A stretch of DNA of 33,282 nt from the NCBI GenBank assembly GCA_022826505.1, contig JAJDUQ010000237.1:1-33282 (forward strand). The letters are read 5' to 3'. The notes beneath the pieces were generated by a model. The model had not been told where the DNA came from. It worked only from the letters and a program-made list of their open reading frames with translations, and did not search any database. Of this stretch, positions 9,027-17,237 are shown piece after piece. The first letter of the stretch is position 1; each line of letters begins with the position of its first letter. Made by a program: the position numbers and the translations under genes. This DNA is from Gammaproteobacteria bacterium (GTDB lineage: Bacteria; Pseudomonadota; Gammaproteobacteria; HK1).

Positions 9027-9440
9027 ATGAGAATCCCGTTTGTTTCGCCCCTCGCGGCTGCGGGTGCCGTTCTCCTGCTGACCGGTTGCGCGATGGACTA
9101 CCGGGGTGCGTACGATTCGATGAAGGAAAGGCTCGGGATAGGCAGGATCGCCACCGAGCAGGAGTTCCGGGATCTGGTGGTCGGAAGGACCTTCAGCAAT
9201 GACCAGGGTTCCGGGACGTGTCACGCGGACGAATCGATGACCGGAGAGATCGACGGCCGCAAACTGTCCGGTTACTGGCACTGGGACGGCGAGCACTTCT
9301 GCCGGACCATCCGGCTCGGTGACGAATTTCTGGGTTCCGACTGCCAGGTCATGTTCATTTCGGGCGACAGGTTGACCATCGTCGGCAACGAAGGTGCGGG
9401 AGAAAAGGTGACCTACCGACTCGGTCCATCTGGTTCGTAG
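9027..9440 (+). CDS. Small secreted lipoprotein, unknown function
   Basis: This is a 137-aa protein with a lipoprotein signal peptide: MRIPF, a hydrophobic core and the lipobox LTGC, with Cys21 as the lipidation site. The mature part contains four more cysteines (CHAD, HFCRTIR, SDCQVMF and surroundings). Phrases such as FRDLVVGRT, LSGYWHWDGEHFCRT and YRLGPSG resemble small periplasmic domains of unknown function in Proteobacteria; I do not recognise a named family. The start at 9027 is fixed by a strong AAGGAGG at 9014-9020. A GC-rich hairpin follows the stop (9453-9472). Confidence 0.8.
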   Translation: MRIPFVSPLAAAGAVLLLTGCAMDYRGAYDSMKERLGIGRIATEQEFRDLVVGRTFSNDQGSGTCHADESMTGEIDGRKLSGYWHWDGEHFCRTIRLGDEFLGSDCQVMFISGDRLTIVGNEGAGEKVTYRLGPSGS

Positions 9441-9452
9441 AACCCAAGGAGC

Positions 9453-9472
9453 GGGGCGGTGCCTGCCGCCCC
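9453..9472 (+). terminator. GC hairpin after the lipoprotein gene
   Basis: GGGGCGG (9453-9459) pairs with CCGCCCC (9466-9472) around a 6-nt loop, 12 nt after the stop. No T-run follows, so it may be an mRNA 3'-end stabiliser rather than an intrinsic terminator. Confidence 0.35.
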
Positions 9473-9594
9473 GGTCGATGCGGGGCGGACCGGCATGCCC
9501 TCGGTACGGTGTTCGTACTGCCGGAACCCGCTGTTTGCCCCGGACGAAAGCGTCGGGTAGCCGGCTCGACCAACCATGAATTGCGGAGAACGAA

Positions 9595-10449
9595 TCAGGG
9601 CTCCCTGCCCGCAGGAGCCGACTCGCCCGGCTGTGCACCGATCCTCTCGCAGACCGCCGGGAGCAGGATCTCGGAAGCCTCGCGGAACAGCGTGACCGAG
9701 GGGTGCGGCGCCGCGGCGGCGCCCGGGTCGATTGCAAGCAGCGCACGGCCCGCCATCAGCCCGCCCCGCAGGAACAGATCCGTCGCCCCCACCGAGAACG
9801 ACGTGCCGACGAACAGGCACGTGTCCATGGTCTGCGCCGCGTCGACGACCCGGTCCCACTGGTAGTCGCGGTGCTCGTCGTAGAACTCGTCGAACCAGAG
9901 GACGTGCTGGCGCAGCAGCGAGCCGCATGACGGGCAGCGCGGAACGTTCGCAGCCACCGCTTCGGCCTTGAACGGCGCCATGTCGACGTCGGCGCGCGGC
10001 AGCGAACCGTGGGGCGCGGCATGGACGCAACGATGCCGCGAGCAACGCACCCGATCGGCGGAGCCGTGCACCTTCACGAGCCGTTCGCTCCCGGCGCGTT
10101 CGTGCAACGGATCGACATTCTGGGTGACGAGCAGGAACCTCCCGCCGCGCGCCACGTGCCAGCGCTCGATCGCGACGAGGGCGTGATGTGCGGGGTTCGG
10201 CCGCTTGTCCAGCACGATGTCGAACCGGCTCGTGTACCACGACCAGCTTCCGGCGGGGTCCTCCTGGAAGTAGCGGTTGGTGCCGAGTTCGGTGACGTCG
10301 CGTTTCCACACCGCGCCGGGGTCGGTGCCGCGGAATGTCGCAATGCCGCTCGCGTGGCTGACACCGGCTCCGGTGACGACGACCAGAAAGCCGGTGCCGA
10401 CGCCATCGAGGGCATCGGAGAGAATTGCGCAGGCGTCGCTGTCGCTCAT
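9595..10449 (-). CDS. Sir2-family NAD-dependent deacylase (sirtuin)
   Basis: This is a cytoplasmic enzyme of 284 aa that would use NAD to remove acyl groups from lysines. The NAD pocket GAGVSHASGIATFRG is present near residues 28-42, then TQNVDPLHERAG, the catalytic His in KVHGSADRVRC, and a Cys-x4-Cys plus CPSCG zinc-site pattern. WFDE, GTSFSVGAT and ID follow. The loop NVDPLH replaces the common NxDGLH or NIDxLH form. The gene stands alone on the minus strand between the lipoprotein and xth. Its ATG at 10449 has no strong ribosome site, so the exact start is less certain. Mono-ADP-ribosylation is an alternative activity known for some sirtuins. Confidence 0.88.
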   Translation of the reverse strand: MSDSDACAILSDALDGVGTGFLVVVTGAGVSHASGIATFRGTDPGAVWKRDVTELGTNRYFQEDPAGSWSWYTSRFDIVLDKRPNPAHHALVAIERWHVARGGRFLLVTQNVDPLHERAGSERLVKVHGSADRVRCSRHRCVHAAPHGSLPRADVDMAPFKAEAVAANVPRCPSCGSLLRQHVLWFDEFYDEHRDYQWDRVVDAAQTMDTCLFVGTSFSVGATDLFLRGGLMAGRALLAIDPGAAAAPHPSVTLFREASEILLPAVCERIGAQPGESAPAGREP

Positions 10450-10489
10450 GGTTCGTGATTGGGCCTGGGCTCGGGACGGTGCCCGGAGA

Positions 10490-10696
10490 TTAGCGCAGTC
10501 CCGGCCCCAGGAGCTTCACCGGTGGTTCGATCTCCTCGCCCGCTCCAGGTGGCAGCCAGCCCCGTCTTTCGAGCCGGGCCATTCCCTCGTGGAAACCACC
10601 GGCAACCAGCGCGGGACGAAACGCTGGCCGGCGGAGCCCGCCGGTCACTGCGGCAAAGGGGAACCGGAGCAGGTCGGCCGGTCGCCGCAGTGTCAT
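10490..10696 (-). CDS. Possible 68-aa small protein
   Basis: This open frame lies upstream of the sirtuin on the same strand. The translation (MTLRRPADLLRFPF start, then VTGGLRRPAF, PPVKLLGPGLR end) is free of the Arg/Ser-only bias of shadow frames, and GGGAG lies about 13 nt before the ATG. I do not recognise it, and the gap it lies in could equally be non-coding. Confidence 0.25.
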   Translation of the reverse strand: MTLRRPADLLRFPFAAVTGGLRRPAFRPALVAGGFHEGMARLERRGWLPPGAGEEIEPPVKLLGPGLR

Positions 10697-10752
10697 CGAG
10701 CCGTGTCGCTCCCGAGACCTCGTCTCCCCGCGACGGAGAAGAGCGGATGGGG

Positions 10753-10779
10753 CCGGAAGTGTCTATATTTGCTTCCGGC
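10753..10779. promoter_or_regulatory. Inverted repeat around a -10-like box upstream of xth
   Basis: GCCGGAAG (10752-10759) pairs exactly with CTTCCGGC (10772-10779). The 12-nt centre holds TATATT (10764-10769), the only clear -10-like hexamer in the 393-nt gap between the sirtuin and xth, 74 nt before the xth start. No good -35 box is visible. The rest of the gap holds only the doubtful 68-aa frame. Confidence 0.4.
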
Positions 10780-10842
10780 GCTCTGTACCGCTCTTCCCGG
10801 CGGCCGCGCGAGCGCACGTCACGAAGAAGGACGGAGACATTC

Positions 10843-11616
10843 ATGCGAATCGTGAGCTGGAACGTCAACGGCCTGCGGGCCTGCGTGAAGAAGGGGTTTC
10901 TGGACGTGCTCGAACGTTCGAAGGCCGATGTCGTGGGAATCCAGGAGGTGCGGGCGTTCGAGGATCAGCTTCCGGATCCGGTTCGGTCCCCCGATGGGTG
11001 GTGCACGCACTTCGTGGCAGGCGAACGCCCGGGCTACAGCGGCGTCGGCCTCTTCTCGCGAACGGCGCCGGACCGGGTCGAGGACTCTCTTGGAGAGCCA
11101 CGCTTCGACGTCGAGGGCCGCTACCAGCTCGCGCGCTTCGGCAAGGTGGTGGTGGTCAACGCCTACTTCCCGAAAGGCAGCGGGAAAGACCGGGACAACA
11201 GCCGCGTCCCCTACAAGCTCGACTTCTATCGTGCGGTGTTCGATCGGGTGGAGCGCCTGCGGCGCCGCTATCGCGTATTCGTCATCGGGGACTGGAATAC
11301 CGCACACACCGAGATCGATCTCGCCCGCCCCAAGGGAAATCTCAAGAGCAGCGGGTTTCTCCCCGAGGAGCGCGCGGAGATGGATCGCTGGATGGAGGCC
11401 GGCTGGATCGACACGTTCAGAAAGCGCCACCCCGATGCGCCGGGGCACTACACGTGGTGGAGGCAATGGGGCGGAGCGCGCGAGAAGAACGTCGGATGGC
11501 GCATCGACTACGTGGTCGCCTCTCCCGGCGCGATGCGGCGGGTGCGCGATGCCTTCATCTGGCCGCACGAGATGGGCTCGGACCACTGCCCGGTCGGTGT
11601 CGACATCGAGGACTGA
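10843..11616 (+). CDS. xth: Exodeoxyribonuclease III
   Basis: This is a DNA-repair AP endonuclease and 3'-5' exonuclease of the ExoIII branch of the EEP nuclease superfamily, 257 aa. The start MRIVSWNVNGLRACVKKGF is diagnostic. The metal-binding Glu is in GIQEVRA (about residue 34), the active-site pair is in GDWNTAHTEIDL, and the C-terminus keeps WRIDYVV and GSDHCPVGVDI with the catalytic Asp-His. ACGGAG 6-11 nt upstream supports ATG 10843; a longer frame upstream has no family similarity. A palindrome-flanked -10 box lies upstream, and a 7-bp hairpin follows the stop. Confidence 0.95.
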   Translation: MRIVSWNVNGLRACVKKGFLDVLERSKADVVGIQEVRAFEDQLPDPVRSPDGWCTHFVAGERPGYSGVGLFSRTAPDRVEDSLGEPRFDVEGRYQLARFGKVVVVNAYFPKGSGKDRDNSRVPYKLDFYRAVFDRVERLRRRYRVFVIGDWNTAHTEIDLARPKGNLKSSGFLPEERAEMDRWMEAGWIDTFRKRHPDAPGHYTWWRQWGGAREKNVGWRIDYVVASPGAMRRVRDAFIWPHEMGSDHCPVGVDIED

Positions 11617-11624
11617 GCTTCGGC

Positions 11625-11646
11625 TGCGAGCGGATCGGGGCTCGCA
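11625..11646 (+). terminator. Hairpin after xth
   Basis: TGCGAGC (11625-11631) pairs with GCTCGCA (11640-11646) around 8 nt, immediately after the xth stop. No T-run follows. The remaining 140 nt to the next gene show nothing further. Confidence 0.3.
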
Positions 11647-11785
11647 TCGGACCTCGTGATTGTGCGACGCCTCACGCCCGCAATGGCACCGGAGCGCTGC
11701 GGGAGCCGGGGCGCGTCCATGATGTTGCGCCGGCTGAAGGCGGACCGCGTACCGGGCGTACCGGGCCCGATGCGGTGACGGGCCG

Positions 11786-11986
11786 TCAGGGCAGCCATAT
11801 CAGGCATGCGATGCTTGCGATTACCAATCCCCCGCACCAGACCGTCAGCCAGATCTGCCGGCCGCGCCATCCCAGCCAGGTCAGGAAGGCACCGGTGATC
11901 AATCCGATGACGGCGCTCAGAACAATGAAATCGTCCGTCGTGCCGTAGGCGGTGAGGGTCGGGTCCCCGTCGATTCGATATCGCAT
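11786..11986 (-). CDS. 66-aa two-helix membrane protein, unknown
   Basis: The translation begins MRYRIDGDPTLTAYGTTDDF and then has two hydrophobic segments, VLSAVIGLITGAFLTWLGW (about 22-40) and WLTVWCGGLVIASIACLIW (about 46-64), separated by a basic turn RGRQ. This topology and the polar N-terminus look like a real small inner-membrane protein. The frame stays open upstream of the ATG at 11986, but that part is Arg/Pro-rich and unlikely to be translated. No strong ribosome site is visible. I do not recognise a family. Confidence 0.55.
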   Translation of the reverse strand: MRYRIDGDPTLTAYGTTDDFIVLSAVIGLITGAFLTWLGWRGRQIWLTVWCGGLVIASIACLIWLP

Positions 11987-12135
11987 GCGAGTTCGGCTCG
12001 ATCCGCATCCGGACTGATGGCGCGATACTGGCCTACCCGATGCATTCGTGAAAGGGGGCGTGCGATGTTCGCCGGTGTGCGCGATGATGGTGGGGGTTGC
12101 CGGCCTGCCGCCTCGAGTGCGGAATTCTCCACGCA

Positions 12136-13140
12136 ATGAGCAGCGAACACCGCCGGTGCGAAGAGTCTGCCGACCTCCGCTGCGAGGAGTCGAAGCTCGC
12201 CGAGCTTCGCGGCCACGAGGAGCGACTGGAGGCTCTTCGCGGACGGCGCACCGACCTCGAAGTCGAGCGCATCGTCGCGCGCGCCGCACTGCGCTCTTCT
12301 CGGACCGGCTCCGGGCCGAGCGTTGCCGGCGCGGATGCTGCGGCCATCGTGGACGCGCTGGATCGACTGCGACGGCTCGACTCGCAGCATTCCGCTCACA
12401 TCGCGTTCATCGAAGCCGGCGTTCGCTCGCATGACGAATTGCTGGAGCGCCTGCGAGCCGGCGACGATGCGCTCGGCACGTGGCTCGAAGCGGGCCGCGA
12501 AGACTCGGGTACATGGTCCTCCCGGCGAATTGCAAAGCAGGCGCTGTTTGCGGTCTGTCTCGCGGTGCTCGGGCTCGCGGTCATGATTCATCTCGCATTC
12601 CTGGTGCTGCTGGTTCCGCTCGGCGGTGCAATGTCGTTCCTGCTGTGGACCGGCCAGGATCACTCGTGGCGGCGGCTCGGCGCGCGTCGCAGGTTCGAGC
12701 GGCTGCGGCTCGAATCGCCTGCGGCGTGGACCGAAGCCGCGGTGCGCGAACGACGCTCCGGGCTCACGCGACTCGCCGAACAGATCCGAGCGCGGGCATC
12801 GACTCCGGACGGCGAGGACTCGGATGCGGAACGAGAGCGCGTGCACGCCGAACTCGACGAAGCCCGTGCGGAACTGCAAGCTGCGCTCGCGACGGTGAGT
12901 CTGGACGAAGGACGGCTTGACGAGCCGGCCGAAGCGGCCCTGCGTTCGACGGCGCGCGCGCATCGCGCGGAGCAGGCACTGCGGGGCGTCGTGGACGAGA
13001 TGGCCGGTGAACAAGAGGGCGCGGGCACCATTCGTGAAACGCTCTATCGAAGCCTCGCGCGAGAAGGGGAGGCGGCGCGCGACGGCGATGCGAGCGCGGA
13101 TGCGCTCGGAGCCGGGATCGAGCGGATTCGCCGGCGGTGA
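12136..13140 (+). CDS. Coiled-coil protein with a central membrane hairpin, unknown
   Basis: This 334-aa protein is dominated by Glu/Arg/Ala/Leu heptads. Residues about 1-125 are helical (ESKLAELRGHEERLEALRGR and on). A hydrophobic stretch of about 40 residues (near 134-173) is long enough for two membrane helices. Residues about 185-330 are again helical and acidic-basic. This symmetrical coil-TM-TM-coil plan would put both coils on the same face of the inner membrane. No enzymatic motif is visible. The ATG at 12136 begins the Ser/Glu-rich segment and lacks a strong ribosome site; an in-frame ATG lies at 12097. It stands alone, followed by a 14-bp palindrome at 13147. Confidence 0.7.
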   Translation: MSSEHRRCEESADLRCEESKLAELRGHEERLEALRGRRTDLEVERIVARAALRSSRTGSGPSVAGADAAAIVDALDRLRRLDSQHSAHIAFIEAGVRSHDELLERLRAGDDALGTWLEAGREDSGTWSSRRIAKQALFAVCLAVLGLAVMIHLAFLVLLVPLGGAMSFLLWTGQDHSWRRLGARRRFERLRLESPAAWTEAAVRERRSGLTRLAEQIRARASTPDGEDSDAERERVHAELDEARAELQAALATVSLDEGRLDEPAEAALRSTARAHRAEQALRGVVDEMAGEQEGAGTIRETLYRSLAREGEAARDGDASADALGAGIERIRRR

Positions 13141-13146
13141 GTGAAC

Positions 13147-13160
13147 CACGGCATGCCGTG
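13147..13160. terminator. 14-bp perfect palindrome downstream of the coiled-coil gene
   Basis: CACGGCATGCCGTG is fully self-complementary and lies 7 nt after the stop. A second GC-rich symmetrical tract (CCGG repeats, about 13169-13189) follows. The pair may form a 3'-end structure; no T-run is present. Confidence 0.3.
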
Positions 13161-13249
13161 AGAGAGTCCGGTGCCGGGCCGGCGCCGGATCGTGAAGATC
13201 GCGCCGCGGTCCTTGTAGCGGCAACGAGCGTGGACGAGGCCGACCGCCG

Positions 13250-13729
13250 ATGAGCGAAGCGCCGCTCGTGTTGTACCGGGACGTGGTTCGCCCCGAATGG
13301 GTCGATTTCAACCACCATCTCAACGTCGCGTTCTACGTCCGCGCGTTCGACTTCGCCACCGACGCGTTCTTCGATCACGCCGGCCTGTACCTCGACTACA
13401 TCGAGCGCACCGGCTGCACGCTCTACGTGCGAGAGATGCACGTCTCGTATCACCGCGAGATGAAGGAAGGCGCGCCGATGCGGTTCGAGACCCAGGTCCT
13501 CGATGTCGACGTGAAGCGCTTGCACCTGTTCCACTTTCTCTACCACGACGCGGAGAACTACCTCGCGGCGACGAACGAGATCATGTGCATGCACGTCGAC
13601 ACCGCCACCGGTCGCTCGGCGCCCTTTCCGCCGGATCGGCTGGACGTGCTGCACGGCATCGGGCGCGCGCACGCCGAGTTGCCGGCTCCTGCGGACAAGG
13701 GCAGCGTGATCGGGATCAGGAGGAGGTGA
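13250..13729 (+). CDS. Acyl-CoA thioesterase, 4HBT hotdog fold
   Basis: This 159-aa cytoplasmic protein has the 4HBT pattern: VRPEWVDFNHHLNVAFYVRAFD near residues 12-33, where the Asp and the NHHLN segment correspond to the catalytic DxxxHxN region. Next come the central strand YVREMHVSYHREMKEG and the VDVKRLHLFHFLYH strand. Length and single-domain organisation fit the family, which hydrolyses acyl-CoA thioesters. Betainyl-CoA thioesterases of carnitine degradation belong to this kind of protein, but nothing nearby proves that substrate. ATG 13250 is not preceded by a strong ribosome site. The following gap of 138 nt contains a very G/C-rich run and no gene. Confidence 0.82.
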   Translation: MSEAPLVLYRDVVRPEWVDFNHHLNVAFYVRAFDFATDAFFDHAGLYLDYIERTGCTLYVREMHVSYHREMKEGAPMRFETQVLDVDVKRLHLFHFLYHDAENYLAATNEIMCMHVDTATGRSAPFPPDRLDVLHGIGRAHAELPAPADKGSVIGIRRR

Positions 13730-13867
13730 TGCCGGGAGGCCTGAACCGTCGTGCGCTCGGTGGAACCGAGCCGGTACGTTTCCCGGGCCGGGGGGCGGGG
13801 GCGGCGAGCCTGCCGCCCGCGCCGGCAGCAAGTCGCCGCCGGCGCCGATGTGCGAGCGAGGTGTGAC

Positions 13868-14821
13868 ATGAACACGATGCGTGTCGTTCGACTTTCCGAC
13901 GAGCCGATCATCCGGCCCCACATGGACAAGCGGATGGGGGTCAACATCAACGGCCCTTCCCTCATCCGCGTTCCCGACTGGATCGAGGACCCGCTGGGCC
14001 GGTACTACCTGTACTTCGCCGATCACAAGGGCGCCTACATCCGGCTCGCCTGCGCCGATGCGCTGGTCGGCCCGTGGCGCGTCCACACGCCGGGAACGCT
14101 CGCGCTGGAGGCGTCGCACTTCGCCACCGAGCGTCCGGACCCCGCGGCGGTCAGCGAGGGAACCCGCAGGGAAGCGGTGGGGACGACCGAGCAGGACTAT
14201 CTCCATCCGCACATCGCCTCGCCCGACGTGCACGTCGACCACGATCGGCGCGAGGTTCGGATGTACTACCACGGCATGCTCGCGGACGGCGAGCAGCGTA
14301 CCCGAGTCGCGGTGTCCGCGGACGGCATCGCGTTCGAGGCCCGCCCCGAGATCCTCGGCAACTCGTACTTTCGCGTGTTCCGGCACGGGGGTTGGCACTA
14401 CGCGCTGGTGATGCCGGGGGAGTTGCGTCGATCGCGGGACGGTCTCACCGGCTTCGAGTCGGGTCCGGTGCTGTTCTGTCCCGAGATGCGCCACGCGGCG
14501 GTGCGGCACTGCGGCGATGCGCTCGATGTCTTCTGGTCGAGGGTCGGGGACGCGCCGGAGTGCATCCTCCACTCGCGCGTCAGTCTCCAGGGCGAGTGGG
14601 TGGAGTGGCGCGAGGAGGAGGCCCGCGTGGTGCTGGAGCCCGAGCTCTACTGGGAAGGCGTCGGCATGGACGTCCAGCCGTCGGTGCGCGGGGAAATCAA
14701 TCGCCTCGTGCGCCAGCTCCGGGACCCCTGCGTGTTCGAGGACGAGGGCAGGACGTTCCTGCTCTACTGCGGCGGTGGGGAGTCCGCCATCGGTATCGCG
14801 GAGGGGTTGGGGTCACCCTGA
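13868..14821 (+). CDS. GH43/GH32-like five-bladed beta-propeller protein
   Basis: The 317-aa sequence shows the repeated blade pattern of GH43-like proteins: GPSLIRVPDWIED with YYLYFADHKGAYIRLACAD, PHIASPDVHVDHDRREVRMYYHG, ADGIAFE, WHYALVMPG and DPCVFEDEGRTFLLYCGGGESAIGIAE. In such families Asp and Glu residues in these loops act as the catalytic pair, but I cannot assign them here with certainty. No signal peptide is seen, so it should be cytoplasmic. ATG 13868 begins the conserved part; the frame upstream is Arg-rich. No transporter or other sugar gene adjoins it, so a non-canonical role is possible. Confidence 0.65.
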   Translation: MNTMRVVRLSDEPIIRPHMDKRMGVNINGPSLIRVPDWIEDPLGRYYLYFADHKGAYIRLACADALVGPWRVHTPGTLALEASHFATERPDPAAVSEGTRREAVGTTEQDYLHPHIASPDVHVDHDRREVRMYYHGMLADGEQRTRVAVSADGIAFEARPEILGNSYFRVFRHGGWHYALVMPGELRRSRDGLTGFESGPVLFCPEMRHAAVRHCGDALDVFWSRVGDAPECILHSRVSLQGEWVEWREEEARVVLEPELYWEGVGMDVQPSVRGEINRLVRQLRDPCVFEDEGRTFLLYCGGGESAIGIAEGLGSP

Positions 14822-15055
14822 GTCGATTCCGCTCTGAAAGGCGGGAACCGACGAACCGGCAAGGGGAAATCGTCCGGCTCCCTTGACGCAGCCGGTTCGA
14901 GGTCGAGTCGAAGCGACCGCCGCGATTCACGTCGTGATGACCAGGGCAATGGTCGACGAGGTCCCCGGTCACGCGATCTCCCGGAGTCAGCGTATCCGCG
15001 TGTGCAAGAATCGCCCACCTTCCGCGAATCGGCTGCCCCCGAGGAGGCCCCGTCC

Positions 15056-16777
15056 GTGGCGAAGCGTTCCATCCGTAGCGAACCCGTCTACACGCGCACG
15101 CCCATCGAGGCGGAACGCGGAGTGTGTGCCGGTGGACATCCGGCGGTGGCCGACGCCGGCGTGCGTCTCATCCAGGAAGGCGGAAACGCGTTCGACGCGC
15201 TCGCCGGAGCCGCGTTCACCGCGTTTGTCGTCGAACCGGCAATGTGCGGACTCGGCGGCTACGCCCGCATCTCGGCGTATTCTCCGAGCCGCCGCGAGTT
15301 CCTGAGCTTCGACGCCTACGCCCGCGCGCCACTCGCCGCGACTGCGGACATGTTCGAACCGGACGGTTCACGTGAGCCGACGTACTACGGCCATCCCTTC
15401 ACGGTGGGTGATCGCGCCGAGCGCGGATTCCTTTCCGTCGCGGTGCCGGGCGCAGTGGCGGGGTGCTGCGACTTCCACGCGATGCTCGGCCGCCTGCCGC
15501 TTGCCCAGGTGATGGCGCCCGCCATCGAAGCGGCCGCGAAGGGTATCGAGATTGCATGGCCGGATCTCCTCGCGCTTGCCGGGGTGAGCCGGTACTTCGA
15601 TGCGTTCCCCGACACCCGGGCGGTATGGACGCCGGGCGGAGCGCTCCCGAGCCTCCCGTTCCAGAGCGCGCGGAAGTTCCGTATCGACGGCACCGCGCTG
15701 GCCGGCACCCTGCGCCGGATCGCGGCCCGGGGAAAACGCGGGTTCTACGCGGGACGGACCGCGAAGGCCCTCGACGCGTACATGCAAACCCACGGCGGAA
15801 TTCTCTCCAGTGCCGATCTCGGTGCCTACCGCACTCGCGTCCTGCGCGAGTGGCCGCAGCGCTATCGCAATCACGAGTACGTCACCTGTTTCGACCAGGT
15901 CGGCTACGAAGCCCTGAACCTTCTCGGGCACTTCGACCTGCGTCGCTACGGGAGCGATTCCCGCGCCTACCGGCACCTGGTCGCGGAGGCGCTCGCCGTC
16001 GCGTTCACCGACAGCATGACCCACTACGGGGATCCGGACTTCGAGAACGCGCCGGTGAACGGTCTCGCGCACGCAGGATTCGCGTCGCACCGGCGCCGTG
16101 CGCTGCGCGTCCGCAAGGCGTTGCCGCGGCCGGTCGAAGCGGGCAATCCCTGGCCGTTCGAACGGTTCGTGGACGCACCGGAGCGTGTCGAGACGCGGGC
16201 CGGAACTGCACGCATCTCCGGGACCAGCCAGGCTGCGGCCGCGGATCGCGAAGGCAACATGGCGAGCATCTGCATGAGCATCGGCGGTGCGTTCGGTTCG
16301 CTGGTCCATGTGCCCGAGCTTGGTATCGTGCTCAACAATGCGATGCAGAACTTCGATCCGCGCTCCGATCATCCCAATGCGATCAAGCCCGGCAAGATGC
16401 CGATATTCGCGGCTCCGGTGCTGGTCGCGGCCCGCCAGGGAGAAGGGCGCTTCGCGGGAGCCGGCTCGGGGGGCTATCGGATTCAGACCGCGGTGCTGCA
16501 TGCGTTCATGAACGTCGTCGACCATCGCATGCGCATCCAGCGCGCGATCGACCATCCGCGCGTGCACTGCCAGGGACGCGAGACCTGGGTGGACGCACGG
16601 ATTCTTCCGGTCGTCAGGCGAGGCCTCGCCCGCGCCGGTCACGAGGTCGTGGTGGTGGAGGAGGAGCCGGGAAGTCTGCACTTCGGCCGCGTCGCCGCCG
16701 TGACCCGGGAGCCGCGAAGTGGCGTGCTCCGCGCCGGCGCGGGACCGGTGTGGCGCACCGCGGCGGCGGGATACTGA
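15056..16777 (+). CDS. Gamma-glutamyltransferase-family Ntn hydrolase
   Basis: The family makes autoprocessing N-terminal-nucleophile hydrolases that transfer or hydrolyse gamma-glutamyl groups or act as acylases. This 573-aa protein starts at GTG 15056 with GAGGAGG 9-15 nt upstream. The N-terminal subunit shows GGHPAVADAGVRLIQEGGNAFDALAGAA and EPAMCGLGGYARI. The processing site is altered: the usual TTHxS reads TSQAA, with the predicted nucleophile at Thr390, followed by ADREGNMAS. The small subunit keeps GAFGSLVHVPELGIVLNNAMQNFDP, IKPGKMP and the GAGSGGYRIQTAVLH segment. No obvious signal peptide is present, unlike periplasmic GGT. A cephalosporin-acylase-like or other amidase activity is an alternative. 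Confidence 0.87.
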   Translation: MAKRSIRSEPVYTRTPIEAERGVCAGGHPAVADAGVRLIQEGGNAFDALAGAAFTAFVVEPAMCGLGGYARISAYSPSRREFLSFDAYARAPLAATADMFEPDGSREPTYYGHPFTVGDRAERGFLSVAVPGAVAGCCDFHAMLGRLPLAQVMAPAIEAAAKGIEIAWPDLLALAGVSRYFDAFPDTRAVWTPGGALPSLPFQSARKFRIDGTALAGTLRRIAARGKRGFYAGRTAKALDAYMQTHGGILSSADLGAYRTRVLREWPQRYRNHEYVTCFDQVGYEALNLLGHFDLRRYGSDSRAYRHLVAEALAVAFTDSMTHYGDPDFENAPVNGLAHAGFASHRRRALRVRKALPRPVEAGNPWPFERFVDAPERVETRAGTARISGTSQAAAADREGNMASICMSIGGAFGSLVHVPELGIVLNNAMQNFDPRSDHPNAIKPGKMPIFAAPVLVAARQGEGRFAGAGSGGYRIQTAVLHAFMNVVDHRMRIQRAIDHPRVHCQGRETWVDARILPVVRRGLARAGHEVVVVEEEPGSLHFGRVAAVTREPRSGVLRAGAGPVWRTAAAGY

Positions 16778-16828
16778 CCCTGTTCCTAAAGGCGCCGTAG
16801 CAGGGCAAACGACGGATATCGGTCCGGA

Positions 16829-17040
16829 TCAGGCGACCCTGGCGTCGACCTTGCGGCGGTTCATCACCTGCGCCGCATCGGAGCGTTCCCGCAGGTACGC
16901 GGTCTGCTCCCGGGTCGCTCGTACCGCCTTCTCCGCGTCTCCGACCCGCAAGGCGGCCAGGATGTCGTCGTGCCGGCGCACTCGGAATGCCCTCATGTTC
17001 TCGATTGACTTCCGGACAAGTCTTATGTTGGTATCCGCCC
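16829..17040 (-). pseudogene. 3' remnant of a GntR/FCD-type regulator
   Basis: The minus frame ending at 16829 encodes NIRLVRKSIENMRAFRVRRH, then DDILAALRVGDAEKAVRATREQTAYLRERSD. This matches the last helices of the FCD ligand domain of GntR regulators (pattern RHxxILAAL-x2-GDAxKA). The HTH and most of the FCD are absent. The frame stays open upstream to 17176, but the sequence there is not FCD-like. The break lies near 17040-17060, about where the more AT-rich lipoprotein block starts, so it may mark an insertion or deletion joint. It is the only coding trace in the gap 16778-17269. Confidence 0.6.
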
Positions 17041-17151
17041 TGCGAACATCGCGAGCGCCCGCTATGTCGGGCTGCCCGCTGAATACAATAGCTGTTTGAC
17101 GGTTCACACATAGTCCCATCCCAAGGAGGAGGCTAGTAGTACCGGTGGATG

Positions 17152-17237
17152 CGGGGTAGCTCCCCGAATCCGGCAAATAAGCGGGACTTCACTCGCTCGT
17201 GATGTTCGCAACGGCCCGGCACCATTTTACCGGGCCG
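17152..17237 (+). promoter_or_regulatory. Structured leader ahead of the lipoprotein pair
   Basis: Two hairpins occur in the leader. CGGGG (17152-17156) pairs with CCCCG (17162-17166). CGGCCCGG (17212-17219) pairs with CCGGGCCG (17230-17237) around a 10-nt A/T-rich loop. The second ends 33 nt before the ATG, and a GGTTT follows it, so it could be an attenuator or the terminator of something upstream. A strong but orphan AAGGAGGAGG lies at 17122-17131. Confidence 0.4.

Noticed and set aside
17149..17202. 17-codon leader peptide in the lipoprotein leader
   Set aside because: The nearest ribosome site is 17 nt away, and the peptide has no diagnostic residue run.
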